A stretch of 64,000 bases of DNA, from contig NZ_QMED01000002.1 in NCBI RefSeq assembly GCF_003286125.1, positions 148,634 through 212,633 of the forward strand, given 5' to 3'. The stretch is from Algibacillus agarilyticus. GTDB lineage: Bacteria; Pseudomonadota; Gammaproteobacteria; Enterobacterales; Alteromonadaceae. Positions 18,287 through 26,753 of the stretch are shown here, piece by piece. Under the pieces are notes generated by a model, which ran no database searches, was not told the origin of the DNA, and worked only from the letters and a program-made list of their open reading frames with translations. Position numbers and translations under genes: made by a program. Within the stretch, counting starts at the first letter, position 1. Each line of letters begins with the position of its first letter.

Positions 18287-18472
18287 ATGAATGACATTAG
18301 AGAGTTAACTCTAAACGAAATAGAAGATGTAACAGGTGGAATGAATGATTGGACGGCTGGTGGTATGGCTGCAATCGCGATAGGTGTTGGTGGAACAGTA
18401 GCAACTGGCGGTTTTGGCCTATTAGTCGGTGGCGCAATGATGCTTGTTGGTTACTACGCAGATCAAGCCTAG
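18287..18472 (+). CDS. double-glycine-leader bacteriocin/microcin-like peptide
   Basis: A 61-residue precursor. Residues 1-18 (MNDIRELTLNEIEDVTGG) match the double-glycine leader pattern LxxxEIxxVxGG that is cut by C39-peptidase ABC exporters. The predicted 43-residue core is neutral to acidic, rich in Gly and Ala, and carries several GG and GxxxG motifs (TAGGMAAIAIGVGGTVATGG), like class IIb bacteriocins and small Gram-negative microcins that form membrane helices. AAGGG lies seven bases before the ATG. It sits between direct repeats with a small membrane-protein gene downstream. No exporter is in the window. Activity is inferred from leader and composition only; a signalling peptide is the main alternative. 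Confidence 0.7.
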   Translation: MNDIRELTLNEIEDVTGGMNDWTAGGMAAIAIGVGGTVATGGFGLLVGGAMMLVGYYADQA

Positions 18473-18594
18473 TAATAAACCTGAAAGTTGGCTAACGGCT
18501 TGCTTTCTAGGCGCTTATTACTCATTATTACTGCATTGAATTTGCTAGCGAGTTATAAATTACGCAGGCTAATTTATAGGTAATTTAATTTTTT

Positions 18595-18620
18595 AACCAC
18601 TAATAATAATGTTGGTGGTT
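18595..18620 (+). terminator. hairpin between peptide gene and downstream gene
   Basis: AACCAC/GTGGTT around a 14-base AT-rich loop, just before the ribosome site of the next gene. It may attenuate or stabilise the transcript; no long T-run follows. Confidence 0.35.
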
Positions 18621-18637
18621 TATTTCAAGGACAGGTT

Positions 18638-18844
18638 ATGAATTCACTAAATATAATTAAACTATTGTATGTATTAATCATTGTCGCCGCTTTTATTATG
18701 CAACAAATTACGCATAATAATGGTTTGTTTGTGAATATTATTTTTATGTCTACCTTAGCGCTAGCCATCATATTACTGCATCGCCAGCAAAAATTAACGG
18801 AAGAAATAAAATTACTTCTGTTGAAAAAAGACCAGTCAAATTAA
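18638..18844 (+). CDS. small two-helix membrane protein, candidate immunity protein
   Basis: A 68-residue protein with two predicted transmembrane helices (IIKLLYVLIIVAAFIMQQ and LFVNIIFMSTLALAIILL) joined by a short polar turn, then a charged cytoplasmic-type tail (RQQKLTEEIKLLLLKKDQ). AAGGA lies correctly before the ATG. It follows the double-glycine peptide by 165 bases on the same strand inside the same repeat-bounded cassette. Immunity proteins of class II bacteriocins often have this size and topology, so that role is likely but rests on position and topology alone. Confidence 0.5.
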   Translation: MNSLNIIKLLYVLIIVAAFIMQQITHNNGLFVNIIFMSTLALAIILLHRQQKLTEEIKLLLLKKDQSN

Positions 18845-18988
18845 TTATCAGGGGCCGCTATAAACGGTAATAGCTCAGACCTGATCTGACCGTTCCCGCC
18901 GGTTTTTAGCGTGTCTTGTCAGCTTGTTTTTCAGTCTAAATTGGCTTCCAGTTAATGTTTCTAGCAGCGTTCGTCCACCGCAAACGCG

Positions 18989-19288
18989 GTATATCGAATT
19001 AAAGTAAACGTATATTGTAACGTGGCTTGGCCAAGCATTAACGTAAGCCCCCCTATGTTAGTTACTTTTACGTACCCGTATAACCGTTTTTTTGTTTAAT
19101 ATGATTAACCGGTTTACCCACTTTGTGGCTAAACCGGTTTTGCGCTCAGTTTTTTGCCTATTTAAACTCAATCTTTGTGAGTTACTTTTTCTTGCTTTGT
19201 TTAAAAAGAGCATGTTCTTTTTTAAAGGTTTTTAAGTGTTTTTCATCAGCAGAGGTTAATACCGATGCGGTTGATTTAACGCGTTGTA
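18989..19288. repeat. direct repeat, right copy (300 bp) of the bacteriocin cassette
   Basis: Right-hand partner of 17723-18036. It includes the true 3' end of the lyase gene (19182-19288) and its downstream hairpin (19107-19139). It lies in the gap 18845-19181, which is otherwise empty. Confidence 0.9.
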
Positions 19289-20717
19289 CAGGGCCATTAT
19301 CGCCCACTAAATACAGTTTTCGCCAAGGACTATTTTTTTGTTTTTCAGCCACAATTAAGCGAGCATCAGGGTGTGCGTTATCAATTAAGGCGGTGATTGA
19401 CCAGCCTGCTTTTTCTCGGCGTAAAAGCTCTTTGCCTTTGGTGAACGTTTTACCGCTATCCGTGCTATTAAAATAAGAAATGATGCCATCACCGTTTTCT
19501 TTATAACCTAACAAAAAACTAATATCGGTTGGTGAGTTTATAATAAAGTCGCCGCGGGTATCGGTGCCATCGGCTCGAGCTTGTGCATATACAGGTTGGC
19601 CGCCAACCCACTCTTCGCCCGTCCAACGGTAGTGACTGGTTTGTTTTGGGCCTCCCGTTTTTTTACCAATATCTTTGCCTATATTGATACCGATATGAGG
19701 ATAACCATTTTCATCTAAGTGTGATGAACCGTTAAATGACCAGTATCCGACACCTCCGGTTCGAGCGACTAATGTTTTTTCGTCAGCGACTTCGCGGGTG
19801 ATAGGTAGGCTTAATGTTTCTTTTTGCACGTTACTCCATGTATTTTTTTGAGTATCAAAGACCATATAATACGCATCATGACGTTCTGTTGTATGGCCTC
19901 GACCATTTACACCGGCACCTCGCTTCCAACAAATGTGATAATCATAAGAAACAATAATGTCGTCGTTGTGTCCTTTAGAAACATAAGCGTACCAGCTGTC
20001 ATTAGCTTGCACATCATTACGTTTTTTAGTTTTTAATATAGATACCGGGGCTGCAAACGTACGGCCATGATCGGTTGATTTTTGATATACCCAGTTACTG
20101 CGGTGCGCACCGTGGCGATAAAAGAGATAAATATCGCCGTTGTCCATTTTTACCGCTTGGTTATAGGTACCAAATGGCGTGATATTGTTCAGCTCTTCCC
20201 ATTCTGTGATGTCGTAAGGCCTTTTGGTAACCACATGTTTGTTAGCCGCATAGTGCGTATCGCCAAGTTCATTTTTACCATAGCGTTTATCACCGCCATG
20301 CCCCCCAAAGAATACGTGTATGTAACCTAAGTTATCCATAATCATGGTCGGCTTACCATGGTTATCAATATTTTTGGGCTGGGTAAGGTCTTTTCCTAGC
20401 GCACTGTTGCCCGCTTTATAGGGGCCTGACCACGTTTCGGTATTGTGGTTATAAGCCGCAACATAAGGATCTTCTAATGGGCCTTGATAAGAGACATAAG
20501 TAACCCCTTTTTCATGAATACCAGCAGGATGCTGCACAATAGCAACAGGGTTCATTAAGCCGTTATCGGCGAAGTAATCGGCTTTTTCGATATTTGCTTT
20601 ACTTGTTGCTGAAGATACAGAATTAGGCGTATTGGCAGGGGTATTGCCACAGCCAGTCAATAATACCGAACTAACCAAGATAGACAGTAATGATATGCGT
20701 GTTTGTGTTTTATTCAT
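19182..20717 (-). CDS. BNR-propeller lipoprotein, probable ulvan lyase (PL24/PL25 type)
   Basis: A 511-residue lipoprotein starting at the ATG of MNKTQTRISLLSILVSSVLLTGC (lipobox LLTGC). The mature protein has BNR-like propeller blades (SYDYHICWKRGAG, YQKSTDHGRTF, YFNSTDSGKTF) and the layout of BNR_4-domain polysaccharide lyases that cut ulvan, a sulfated green-algal polysaccharide. Conserved His/Tyr/Arg-rich segments such as GGHGGDKRYG and FYRHGAHRSNW may hold the active site; I assign the family from memory of such sequences. The final ~34 residues (RVKSTASVLTSADEKHLK...KKK) are lysine-rich, unusual for a secreted lipoprotein, and are duplicated at 17930-18036. No sulfatase or other PUL gene is adjacent. 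Confidence 0.6.
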   Translation of the reverse strand: MNKTQTRISLLSILVSSVLLTGCGNTPANTPNSVSSATSKANIEKADYFADNGLMNPVAIVQHPAGIHEKGVTYVSYQGPLEDPYVAAYNHNTETWSGPYKAGNSALGKDLTQPKNIDNHGKPTMIMDNLGYIHVFFGGHGGDKRYGKNELGDTHYAANKHVVTKRPYDITEWEELNNITPFGTYNQAVKMDNGDIYLFYRHGAHRSNWVYQKSTDHGRTFAAPVSILKTKKRNDVQANDSWYAYVSKGHNDDIIVSYDYHICWKRGAGVNGRGHTTERHDAYYMVFDTQKNTWSNVQKETLSLPITREVADEKTLVARTGGVGYWSFNGSSHLDENGYPHIGINIGKDIGKKTGGPKQTSHYRWTGEEWVGGQPVYAQARADGTDTRGDFIINSPTDISFLLGYKENGDGIISYFNSTDSGKTFTKGKELLRREKAGWSITALIDNAHPDARLIVAEKQKNSPWRKLYLVGDNGPVQRVKSTASVLTSADEKHLKTFKKEHALFKQSKKK

Positions 20718-21063
20718 GTGTGTTTTACTCACGACGTTAAGCTTTATAACCTCGTTGTTTATAAAACATAAAAACAACAATTGATTACAAAGCGAAAATT
20801 AAGACTGATATTGATTATAGATGATTTATAAAATAATTGAGAGATAATGCCGTGTTTAAATTTGTAAACGCCCTAGCGTTATCATTTGAAATAATAAATA
20901 GCCTGCAACCCACATCAATGGGTATAGATGCCGCAATAAAAATGACGCTCAGCTAAACCCGCATGCTCAGTTTATTTTCGTAGCCTTTTTTATATCGACC
21001 TTTACAATTAAAGGTTAAAATACGAAGCAAACATCTGAATACGTCGACTAACCTAGGTTTTTT
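20718..21063. other. 346-bp intergenic region without recognised content
   Basis: Divergent promoter region between the lyase and rsmE. It is AT-rich; no operator, hairpin or small gene could be supported. Confidence 0.4.
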
Positions 21064-21792
21064 ATGCGCATACCTCGAATATATCACCCTGAAACATTAA
21101 CAAATGGCCAAACAGCACAATTAACTAGCGATGCAGCTAATCATGTCGCACGTGTTATGCGGATGAAAGAAGAACAACTATTGATTTTATTTAACGGTGA
21201 TGGTCACGACTATACCGCTACCATAATGGAAGCCAGCCGAAAAAAAGTTGAAGTATTAATTACACAAGTTACCCCTTTGCAAAATGAATCGCCTTTAGCC
21301 TTCCATTTAGGTCAGGTGATTTCTCGCGGCGATCGCATGGACTTTACCATACAAAAATCAGTTGAATTAGGCGTTACAGAAATAACACCGCTGTTTAGTG
21401 AACGATGCGGCGTAAAACTCAATGGTGAACGGTTAGAAAAACGCATTGACCAATGGCAAAAAATAGCAATTGGCGCTTGTGAGCAATCTGGCCGCGCTAT
21501 TATTCCAACGATTAATCCGGCGGTTGATCTAGAGACCTGGCTGGATATGGAGTTCAATGGCACTCGCTTAAATTTGCACCCTTTAGCTCAACAAAATATG
21601 CGCCAACTTACGCTTAAAAACAATGCAGTTCAGTTGCTTATTGGGCCTGAAGGCGGTTTAAGCGATGAAGAAATATCGGCCGCTGAAACCGCGCATTTTG
21701 AGCATGTGCTGATGGGCCCCAGAGTATTACGAACCGAGACAGCCGGTTTAGCCGCAATAAGTATGTTGCAATGTTTGTACGGCGATTTATAA
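21064..21792 (+). CDS. rsmE: 16S rRNA (uracil-1498-N3)-methyltransferase
   Basis: A 242-residue SPOUT-type methyltransferase that makes m3U1498 in 16S rRNA. The N-terminal PUA-like part begins MRIPRIYHPE; the knotted SAM site is seen in LLIGPEGGLSDEEISAAE and GPRVLRTETAGLAA near the C-terminus. Length and motifs are standard. In many relatives gshB follows; here it does not. Confidence 0.95.
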   Translation: MRIPRIYHPETLTNGQTAQLTSDAANHVARVMRMKEEQLLILFNGDGHDYTATIMEASRKKVEVLITQVTPLQNESPLAFHLGQVISRGDRMDFTIQKSVELGVTEITPLFSERCGVKLNGERLEKRIDQWQKIAIGACEQSGRAIIPTINPAVDLETWLDMEFNGTRLNLHPLAQQNMRQLTLKNNAVQLLIGPEGGLSDEEISAAETAHFEHVLMGPRVLRTETAGLAAISMLQCLYGDL

Positions 21793-21880
21793 ACGCCAAC
21801 AAACTATCCCTTCAATTATAGGGTTTAACTTATTTAGCAAAGCCCTAACTTGATCGTATGTCGAGTTAACCCTATTGCAT

Positions 21881-23800
21881 TTATTTAAGCTCACGCGGCA
21901 AGGTAAATTGATAAACAAGTCCTTGGTCAACTTCGCTGGATACATCAATCTCGCCTTTAAGAGTTTGGTAGACCAAGTTATGAATAATATTTAAACCAAG
22001 TCCAGAGCCACCTTGATTAGATAACGTGGTATAAAAAGGTTCAAATAAGCGTTCAAGCTGAGCCGCTTTTACCCCCTTGCCTGTATCGGCATACCGAATG
22101 CCGATGTGATCTTTTTGCACATCGATAGCAATATTAATTTGATAAAACACGCTTTTACTCCCAAAACCATGCCGTAATGAATTCATGACAAGATTAGTTA
22201 AAATTTGCGCATAAACACCGGGGTAACTATTGATAACAACAGGGCTGTCACAGGCAATATTCACTTCTACGTTATATTTTCGTAATTCAGGTTGTAAACT
22301 ATTGATGGTTTCAACAAGGTAAGCTTTTAAATCAAACTCTCTTTTAACTTCGCTCGTTTGATCAACTGCAACCGCTTTAAAGTTTTGAATTAAGTTTGCT
22401 GCTCTCGATAAGTTAGTGAGCATAATGCTAAATGCTTCATCCATTTGCTGTAAAAATAAATCAAGCGATGAACGGCTCATTTTATTGTTTTCGTAATCTT
22501 GTTTTAGTTTTTTAAGTTTATCTTCAATCATCGTGCCTGCGGTTACACAAACACCTAAAGGGGTATTTATCTCATGTGCAATGCCGGCAACCAATTGACC
22601 TAATAATGACATTTTCTCAGTTTCGATCATTTGATCTTGCGCTTGTTGTAACTTATTCATGGCATTAGACAATTCACTATTGGCTTGAATAAGCTCTTCT
22701 GTGCGTTGAGTAACGCGAGCTTCTAACTCACTATGATCTGTTTGAATTTGCTCAGCCATAACCGAAAGCACATCAACAATTTGTTGTATTTCAATAAAAG
22801 GTAAGGGTTTATAAATAGGCGTAAAGTCACGTTTTATATACCGTAAAACAATTTGATTTAAACCATCTAACGGTTTGAGTAACTGTCGAATAATTAACCA
22901 AGCGATAATCATTAACCCACAAGTAATAAACGCGGCGATCCAATAAAGCTGTCTATTAAGTGTATTAATCGCGGCAAAAACAAGTTCACGTGGGCGTGAA
23001 AAAATAGCTTCAATGGGTGAATTCAAACCGTTTAACACAATAGTCGTATTTACATCGATGTCATTATCGGCTGTTGTATTTAGGTCAATCATTACATGAT
23101 CTTGAAAACTTAAGCTTTCAAGAAAAATACGGTCGAGTGTTTTGCTCATATCTGCTGCCATATTTTCAACCGGAATTAAACCAACCAAAGTGCCGACTCG
23201 GCGCGAATATTCATCGAGTTTACCGATATCCGTCATCCATAATGTCGCGAATACCACTAACACGTGTTCACTACGATACGCTACTGTCTTTAATTCGGCT
23301 TTACTTCTTAACTCTGCCATTAACGAGGCCGATTTGATCAATTTAAAATACACATCCGTTGTTGGTTTTTGTTGTGCTGCTTGCTTGTATACACTGTGCA
23401 ATGCGTGGGTATCAATCAACTCTAATAGTGTTGGCTGAGCAGACATTGTCCAACTTTCGTTATCGACCAATAACAAGCCCGATAGCCAAGTATATTCTTG
23501 AGTCAATGCTTGCATTTTTTGGCGTGCTCGGTCAGCAAAAGTGCCGGTATAGGCAGCCAAAATAACTTCACTGTCTTTAGCCATTTGTTTAAATTCGGCT
23601 TGAAACAAGCTCAATGCAAATTGCGTTTTTAAAGAATGACTATCTGCACGTGCTTGTATGTTTTCATGTTGTTCGTTTTCTTGAATAACCGTAAAACGCT
23701 GCAATAAAAAAAAGGTGATGGCAAAGGTTGGTAACACGGTCATCAGTAAAAGCGCGGTGATAAACGTATTGCGTAAACTCGCAACCCCATTATTTTTCAT
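21881..23800 (-). CDS. membrane sensor histidine kinase
   Basis: A 639-residue kinase: N-terminal transmembrane helix (residues ~12-32), a periplasmic sensor region of about 250 residues, a second helix (LYWIAAFITCGLMIIAWLII), a HAMP-like segment, a coiled coil, the dimerisation domain with phospho-acceptor His (GQLVAGIAHEINTPLGV), and the ATPase domain with N box (TNLVMNSLRHGF) and G box (GSGLGLNI). Its start overlaps the end of the solute-binding protein gene by 11 bases, so the two are translated together. This suggests that the binding protein presents a ligand to the sensor. No response regulator is adjacent. Confidence 0.9.
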   Translation of the reverse strand: MKNNGVASLRNTFITALLLMTVLPTFAITFFLLQRFTVIQENEQHENIQARADSHSLKTQFALSLFQAEFKQMAKDSEVILAAYTGTFADRARQKMQALTQEYTWLSGLLLVDNESWTMSAQPTLLELIDTHALHSVYKQAAQQKPTTDVYFKLIKSASLMAELRSKAELKTVAYRSEHVLVVFATLWMTDIGKLDEYSRRVGTLVGLIPVENMAADMSKTLDRIFLESLSFQDHVMIDLNTTADNDIDVNTTIVLNGLNSPIEAIFSRPRELVFAAINTLNRQLYWIAAFITCGLMIIAWLIIRQLLKPLDGLNQIVLRYIKRDFTPIYKPLPFIEIQQIVDVLSVMAEQIQTDHSELEARVTQRTEELIQANSELSNAMNKLQQAQDQMIETEKMSLLGQLVAGIAHEINTPLGVCVTAGTMIEDKLKKLKQDYENNKMSRSSLDLFLQQMDEAFSIMLTNLSRAANLIQNFKAVAVDQTSEVKREFDLKAYLVETINSLQPELRKYNVEVNIACDSPVVINSYPGVYAQILTNLVMNSLRHGFGSKSVFYQINIAIDVQKDHIGIRYADTGKGVKAAQLERLFEPFYTTLSNQGGSGLGLNIIHNLVYQTLKGEIDVSSEVDQGLVYQFTLPRELK

Positions 23801-24995
23801 TTAAATCACCTTGTAACAGGCGCTTCAACTCATATTCAGCACCACGTTGCATGTAAGCGGCCGCTTCTTCAGCGTTAAGTTTATCGTCTAAAAACATCGT
23901 AAACCCCCGTCTGATACTATCCCAAGAGGCAACAAGCGCCACGGTTGGTTGCATTGCAATACTTAATTCAAGCTGTTGAGCCAACACCTTAAAATTATCA
24001 CTTTCATTATTAATAAGTTGTTTTTGTACCGTTATATGCGCAGGCATTGAGTGAGTAGCCGGATAAACTTTTTTAGCAAAACGTTGGCTTTGCAGGTGCA
24101 TTGAGAAGCGTTTAAGGGCTTCTTTTTTCTGCCCTGCCGCCGCATACCCCGGAAATGCGAGCACTAACGCGGATTTAAATGAAGCCATTGGTGCTTTATT
24201 TAACGATGGTAATAATGCGATCCCTAAATTATTTTGCATAACTCGACTTGCATTCACGTATTCCCAATCGCCGTTGATCGCATAAGCATATTTATCGGCA
24301 AAAAAATCACGACTAACACATTGGTAATGACAAGCTTGATTAAATATACCCTGCTGCAAGTTTTGTTTAAAAAATAATAATGTTTGGATCGTCGCTTCGG
24401 TATTCAACGTAATTTTTTTATCAACGGCTGGCATGCCTCCAAACGCTAATAAAAAAGTGACGAAGGTATATGAAGACCGATAATTAACCCCTAAGGGTTT
24501 CACCCCGTCTGGCAGCGATATTTGCTTTAATTGATGCCAATGCGTGATCGGTTTAGATACCCATTTTTTATTATAATACAGCAACATATGATTCCCATAA
24601 TACAAAGGAATGCCTAACAACTTTTGCTGATATGACGTAAATATACGTAAGGATTTAGGAATGGTAGCCGCTACCCAATCAGTCGGAATAACAGACAACT
24701 TAAATAACGAATGAAGCCCTAAATTATCAGATTGAAACAAAACCATATCAGGTGCTTGATTGGCTAATACCGCTTCGGTTAACGCAGGGTTTAAGGCTTT
24801 GCGCGTTAATACATCTACATTAATAACCACATCAGGGTTGGCTTGCATAAATTCAGTAATAGTATGCTGCCAAAAAGCTTCATGATGGCCTTGACCATGC
24901 CATAAATTAAGCACAACCGCATGAGCTTGGCTCATGAATAACCCAATAAACAGTATGATTGTCATCACCGTTTGATGCTTGAATCTAAGGCCCAC
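23790..24995 (-). CDS. sugar-type extracellular solute-binding protein (family 1)
   Basis: A 401-residue periplasmic binding protein with a signal peptide (TVMTIILFIGLFMSQAHA) and the family-1 pattern VVLNLWHGQGHHEAFWQHTI, FMQANPDVVINVDV and APDMVLFQSDN, usually binding sugars or oligosaccharides. The GTG start is supported by GGAG seven bases upstream; an ATG at 24965 is an alternative. There is no ABC permease or ATPase; instead it overlaps a histidine kinase, so a sensing rather than uptake role is inferred. Confidence 0.85.
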   Translation of the reverse strand: MGLRFKHQTVMTIILFIGLFMSQAHAVVLNLWHGQGHHEAFWQHTITEFMQANPDVVINVDVLTRKALNPALTEAVLANQAPDMVLFQSDNLGLHSLFKLSVIPTDWVAATIPKSLRIFTSYQQKLLGIPLYYGNHMLLYYNKKWVSKPITHWHQLKQISLPDGVKPLGVNYRSSYTFVTFLLAFGGMPAVDKKITLNTEATIQTLLFFKQNLQQGIFNQACHYQCVSRDFFADKYAYAINGDWEYVNASRVMQNNLGIALLPSLNKAPMASFKSALVLAFPGYAAAGQKKEALKRFSMHLQSQRFAKKVYPATHSMPAHITVQKQLINNESDNFKVLAQQLELSIAMQPTVALVASWDSIRRGFTMFLDDKLNAEEAAAYMQRGAEYELKRLLQGDLNEK

Positions 24996-25097
24996 GCTTT
25001 ATCTCCAGATGAAAATTTGTTTTTAATAACCACACTTTTTAAGTATAGAAGTGTTTAACTTTTTCAGCGTTAACTTTTAAAAAAGTTGCGCAATTAA

Positions 25098-25347
25098 TAC
25101 CAATTCATATAAATAAGTGATCTCTCAGAATGCATCTAGCGGTTTTTGAACAAGGCGTCGGTGTACAGGAGTGGTTGTTCCCTTTCAAATACCGATAACG
25201 CAGGGCAAAAGCCGCTGGGGCATTCCTTTCAGGCGAGTTTTAAATGCGCTTACTCTGTGTTGCTCGAACTCAAAAGAGCACCACTATTCTTTCATGTAAG
25301 CGCATTTAAACGCTCGCTGAGTGGACACTTATTATTACGGATTGGTA
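25098..25347 (+). repeat. dispersed repeat family B, copy 2 (MITE-like, 250 bp)
   Basis: Nearly identical to 11595-11846, with the same TACCAAT.../...ATTGGTA inverted ends. It lies in the 456-bp gap 24996-25451, which has no other recognised content. The 70-codon frame from 25146 matches the frame in copy 1 but is probably incidental. Confidence 0.88.
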
Positions 25348-25451
25348 TAAGATTTTAAAAAGCAGATTTAAAAGCAGGCATGTTTCCTGCTTAGTAGTGC
25401 TTAATATTAAGATTTGAAGCAAAAAGCCAAATTACTGGCACCGAGGTTAAT

Positions 25452-25934
25452 GTGCAAATAAGTGACATGCTCGCGAGTTATAACCAGGTATCGCAGCATC
25501 AAAGCCAAGCGATACCAGATACCGATAACAACAAGCAAAAAGAGGCTCAAGCAAAACCGAATACGGCCAGCGTGGTGAATATCAGCTTTGAAGCAAACTT
25601 AATGCGCGAACATGCAGCCGACGTTATGCAAGGTCATGACTTAACCAATATCAGCCAACATGATCTCGATAATCTAACCGACAATTTATACCAATCAAAT
25701 GTATTAACGTCACAAGAATATGCATCGTTAAGTTTTTTTGGTGAGCAAGTATTTAATAGTGAAGCCGCGAATGATACCTACCTGCAAATAGATAAAAACC
25801 AACCCCAAAATATGATTGAAAAATGGCAAGAAAAATTAGATCAATTAAGAGAAATGCGGGCTAAACCGATCGCGATACAACAAGCTGTACGTATGGTTAA
25901 TGTGTTACAAAATTTACAGGCAAATGCAGGTTAA
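25452..25934 (+). CDS. hypothetical protein, Gln/Asn-rich, soluble
   Basis: A 160-residue protein starting at GTG after a good ribosome site (GAGG, five bases). No signal peptide or membrane segment. The N-terminal half is rich in Gln, Asn and Ser; the C-terminal third (MIEKWQEKLDQLREMRAKPIAIQQAVRMVNVLQNLQ) is helical and may form a coiled coil. No family recognised and neighbours give no clue. Confidence 0.65.
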   Translation: MQISDMLASYNQVSQHQSQAIPDTDNNKQKEAQAKPNTASVVNISFEANLMREHAADVMQGHDLTNISQHDLDNLTDNLYQSNVLTSQEYASLSFFGEQVFNSEAANDTYLQIDKNQPQNMIEKWQEKLDQLREMRAKPIAIQQAVRMVNVLQNLQANAG

Positions 25935-25967
25935 CCATTTGTTTAGTCACTTTGATGATACTTTGAT

Positions 25968-26753
25968 TTAGTTTGCCTGAATGGCATATTTAATTTTTAA
26001 CGCTTGGTAAGCATCACTGTATTTAACCTGTCTTAAGGCACGATTAAAATCACTAATTAAAGCCGGATTTTTTAACGCTAATCTGTATTCTGATAAAGGG
26101 AAGATTGGCTGAGTATGAACGTTTATTGCATTAAACGAAGCAGAAGCCGTTTGTTGATAATAATTAAAAATATTAATATCAATGATCAACACATCATGTA
26201 AGCCCGCATAAAATCCATTAACTTGCTCTTGCTGATCTAAATATTCTTTGTATGCTAAGCTCGATTTAACCGCCTCGGCATAACGATTACCTAAAACTTG
26301 ATCCGCCCGATAAAAACTAGCCACTTTATGATGATTCAAATCGGCTATGCGTTCAACGGAAGGTTTAAAACTCACCGCTACATTTTGGTAGTTGATATAA
26401 GGGGCGGTTAAGTATTGGCGATCAAATAATTGTTCATTAACTGTCATGATCGCATCAACATGCGGTAAAGATAAAACAGAAGGTAAACGACCATCAGCCA
26501 TAAAGATAAAACGCGGCTGTACTTTCAATTGCTTAAAAACAAGTTCTAACAACTCAACTTCAAAACCAGTCCAACGTTGTTCGTTAGTCGCATTTGGCGT
26601 TTCGGCCAACACATAAGGCGGCTTATTTAACCCAATAACAATATTAAATGCAGAACGAGCCGATACTTGAGCTGAATAGGCACTCAAATACAGCAAAGCT
26701 ATAAAATAAAAATACGATGTTTTGCGCACAAACGGCATGGCTAAATTCATCAT
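25968..26753 (-). CDS. periplasmic binding protein, SBP_bac_3-like
   Basis: A 261-residue exported protein of the type 2 periplasmic binding fold: FNIVIGLNKPPYVL, GFEVELLELVFKQLKVQPRFIF and VDAIMTVNEQLFDRQYLTAPYI are the standard lobes. No transporter genes are adjacent. Its ATG overlaps the upstream stop (ATGA), so it is translationally coupled to the 26750-27322 gene. It is probably a stand-alone ligand-binding or sensing protein. Confidence 0.75.
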   Translation of the reverse strand: MMNLAMPFVRKTSYFYFIALLYLSAYSAQVSARSAFNIVIGLNKPPYVLAETPNATNEQRWTGFEVELLELVFKQLKVQPRFIFMADGRLPSVLSLPHVDAIMTVNEQLFDRQYLTAPYINYQNVAVSFKPSVERIADLNHHKVASFYRADQVLGNRYAEAVKSSLAYKEYLDQQEQVNGFYAGLHDVLIIDINIFNYYQQTASASFNAINVHTQPIFPLSEYRLALKNPALISDFNRALRQVKYSDAYQALKIKYAIQAN

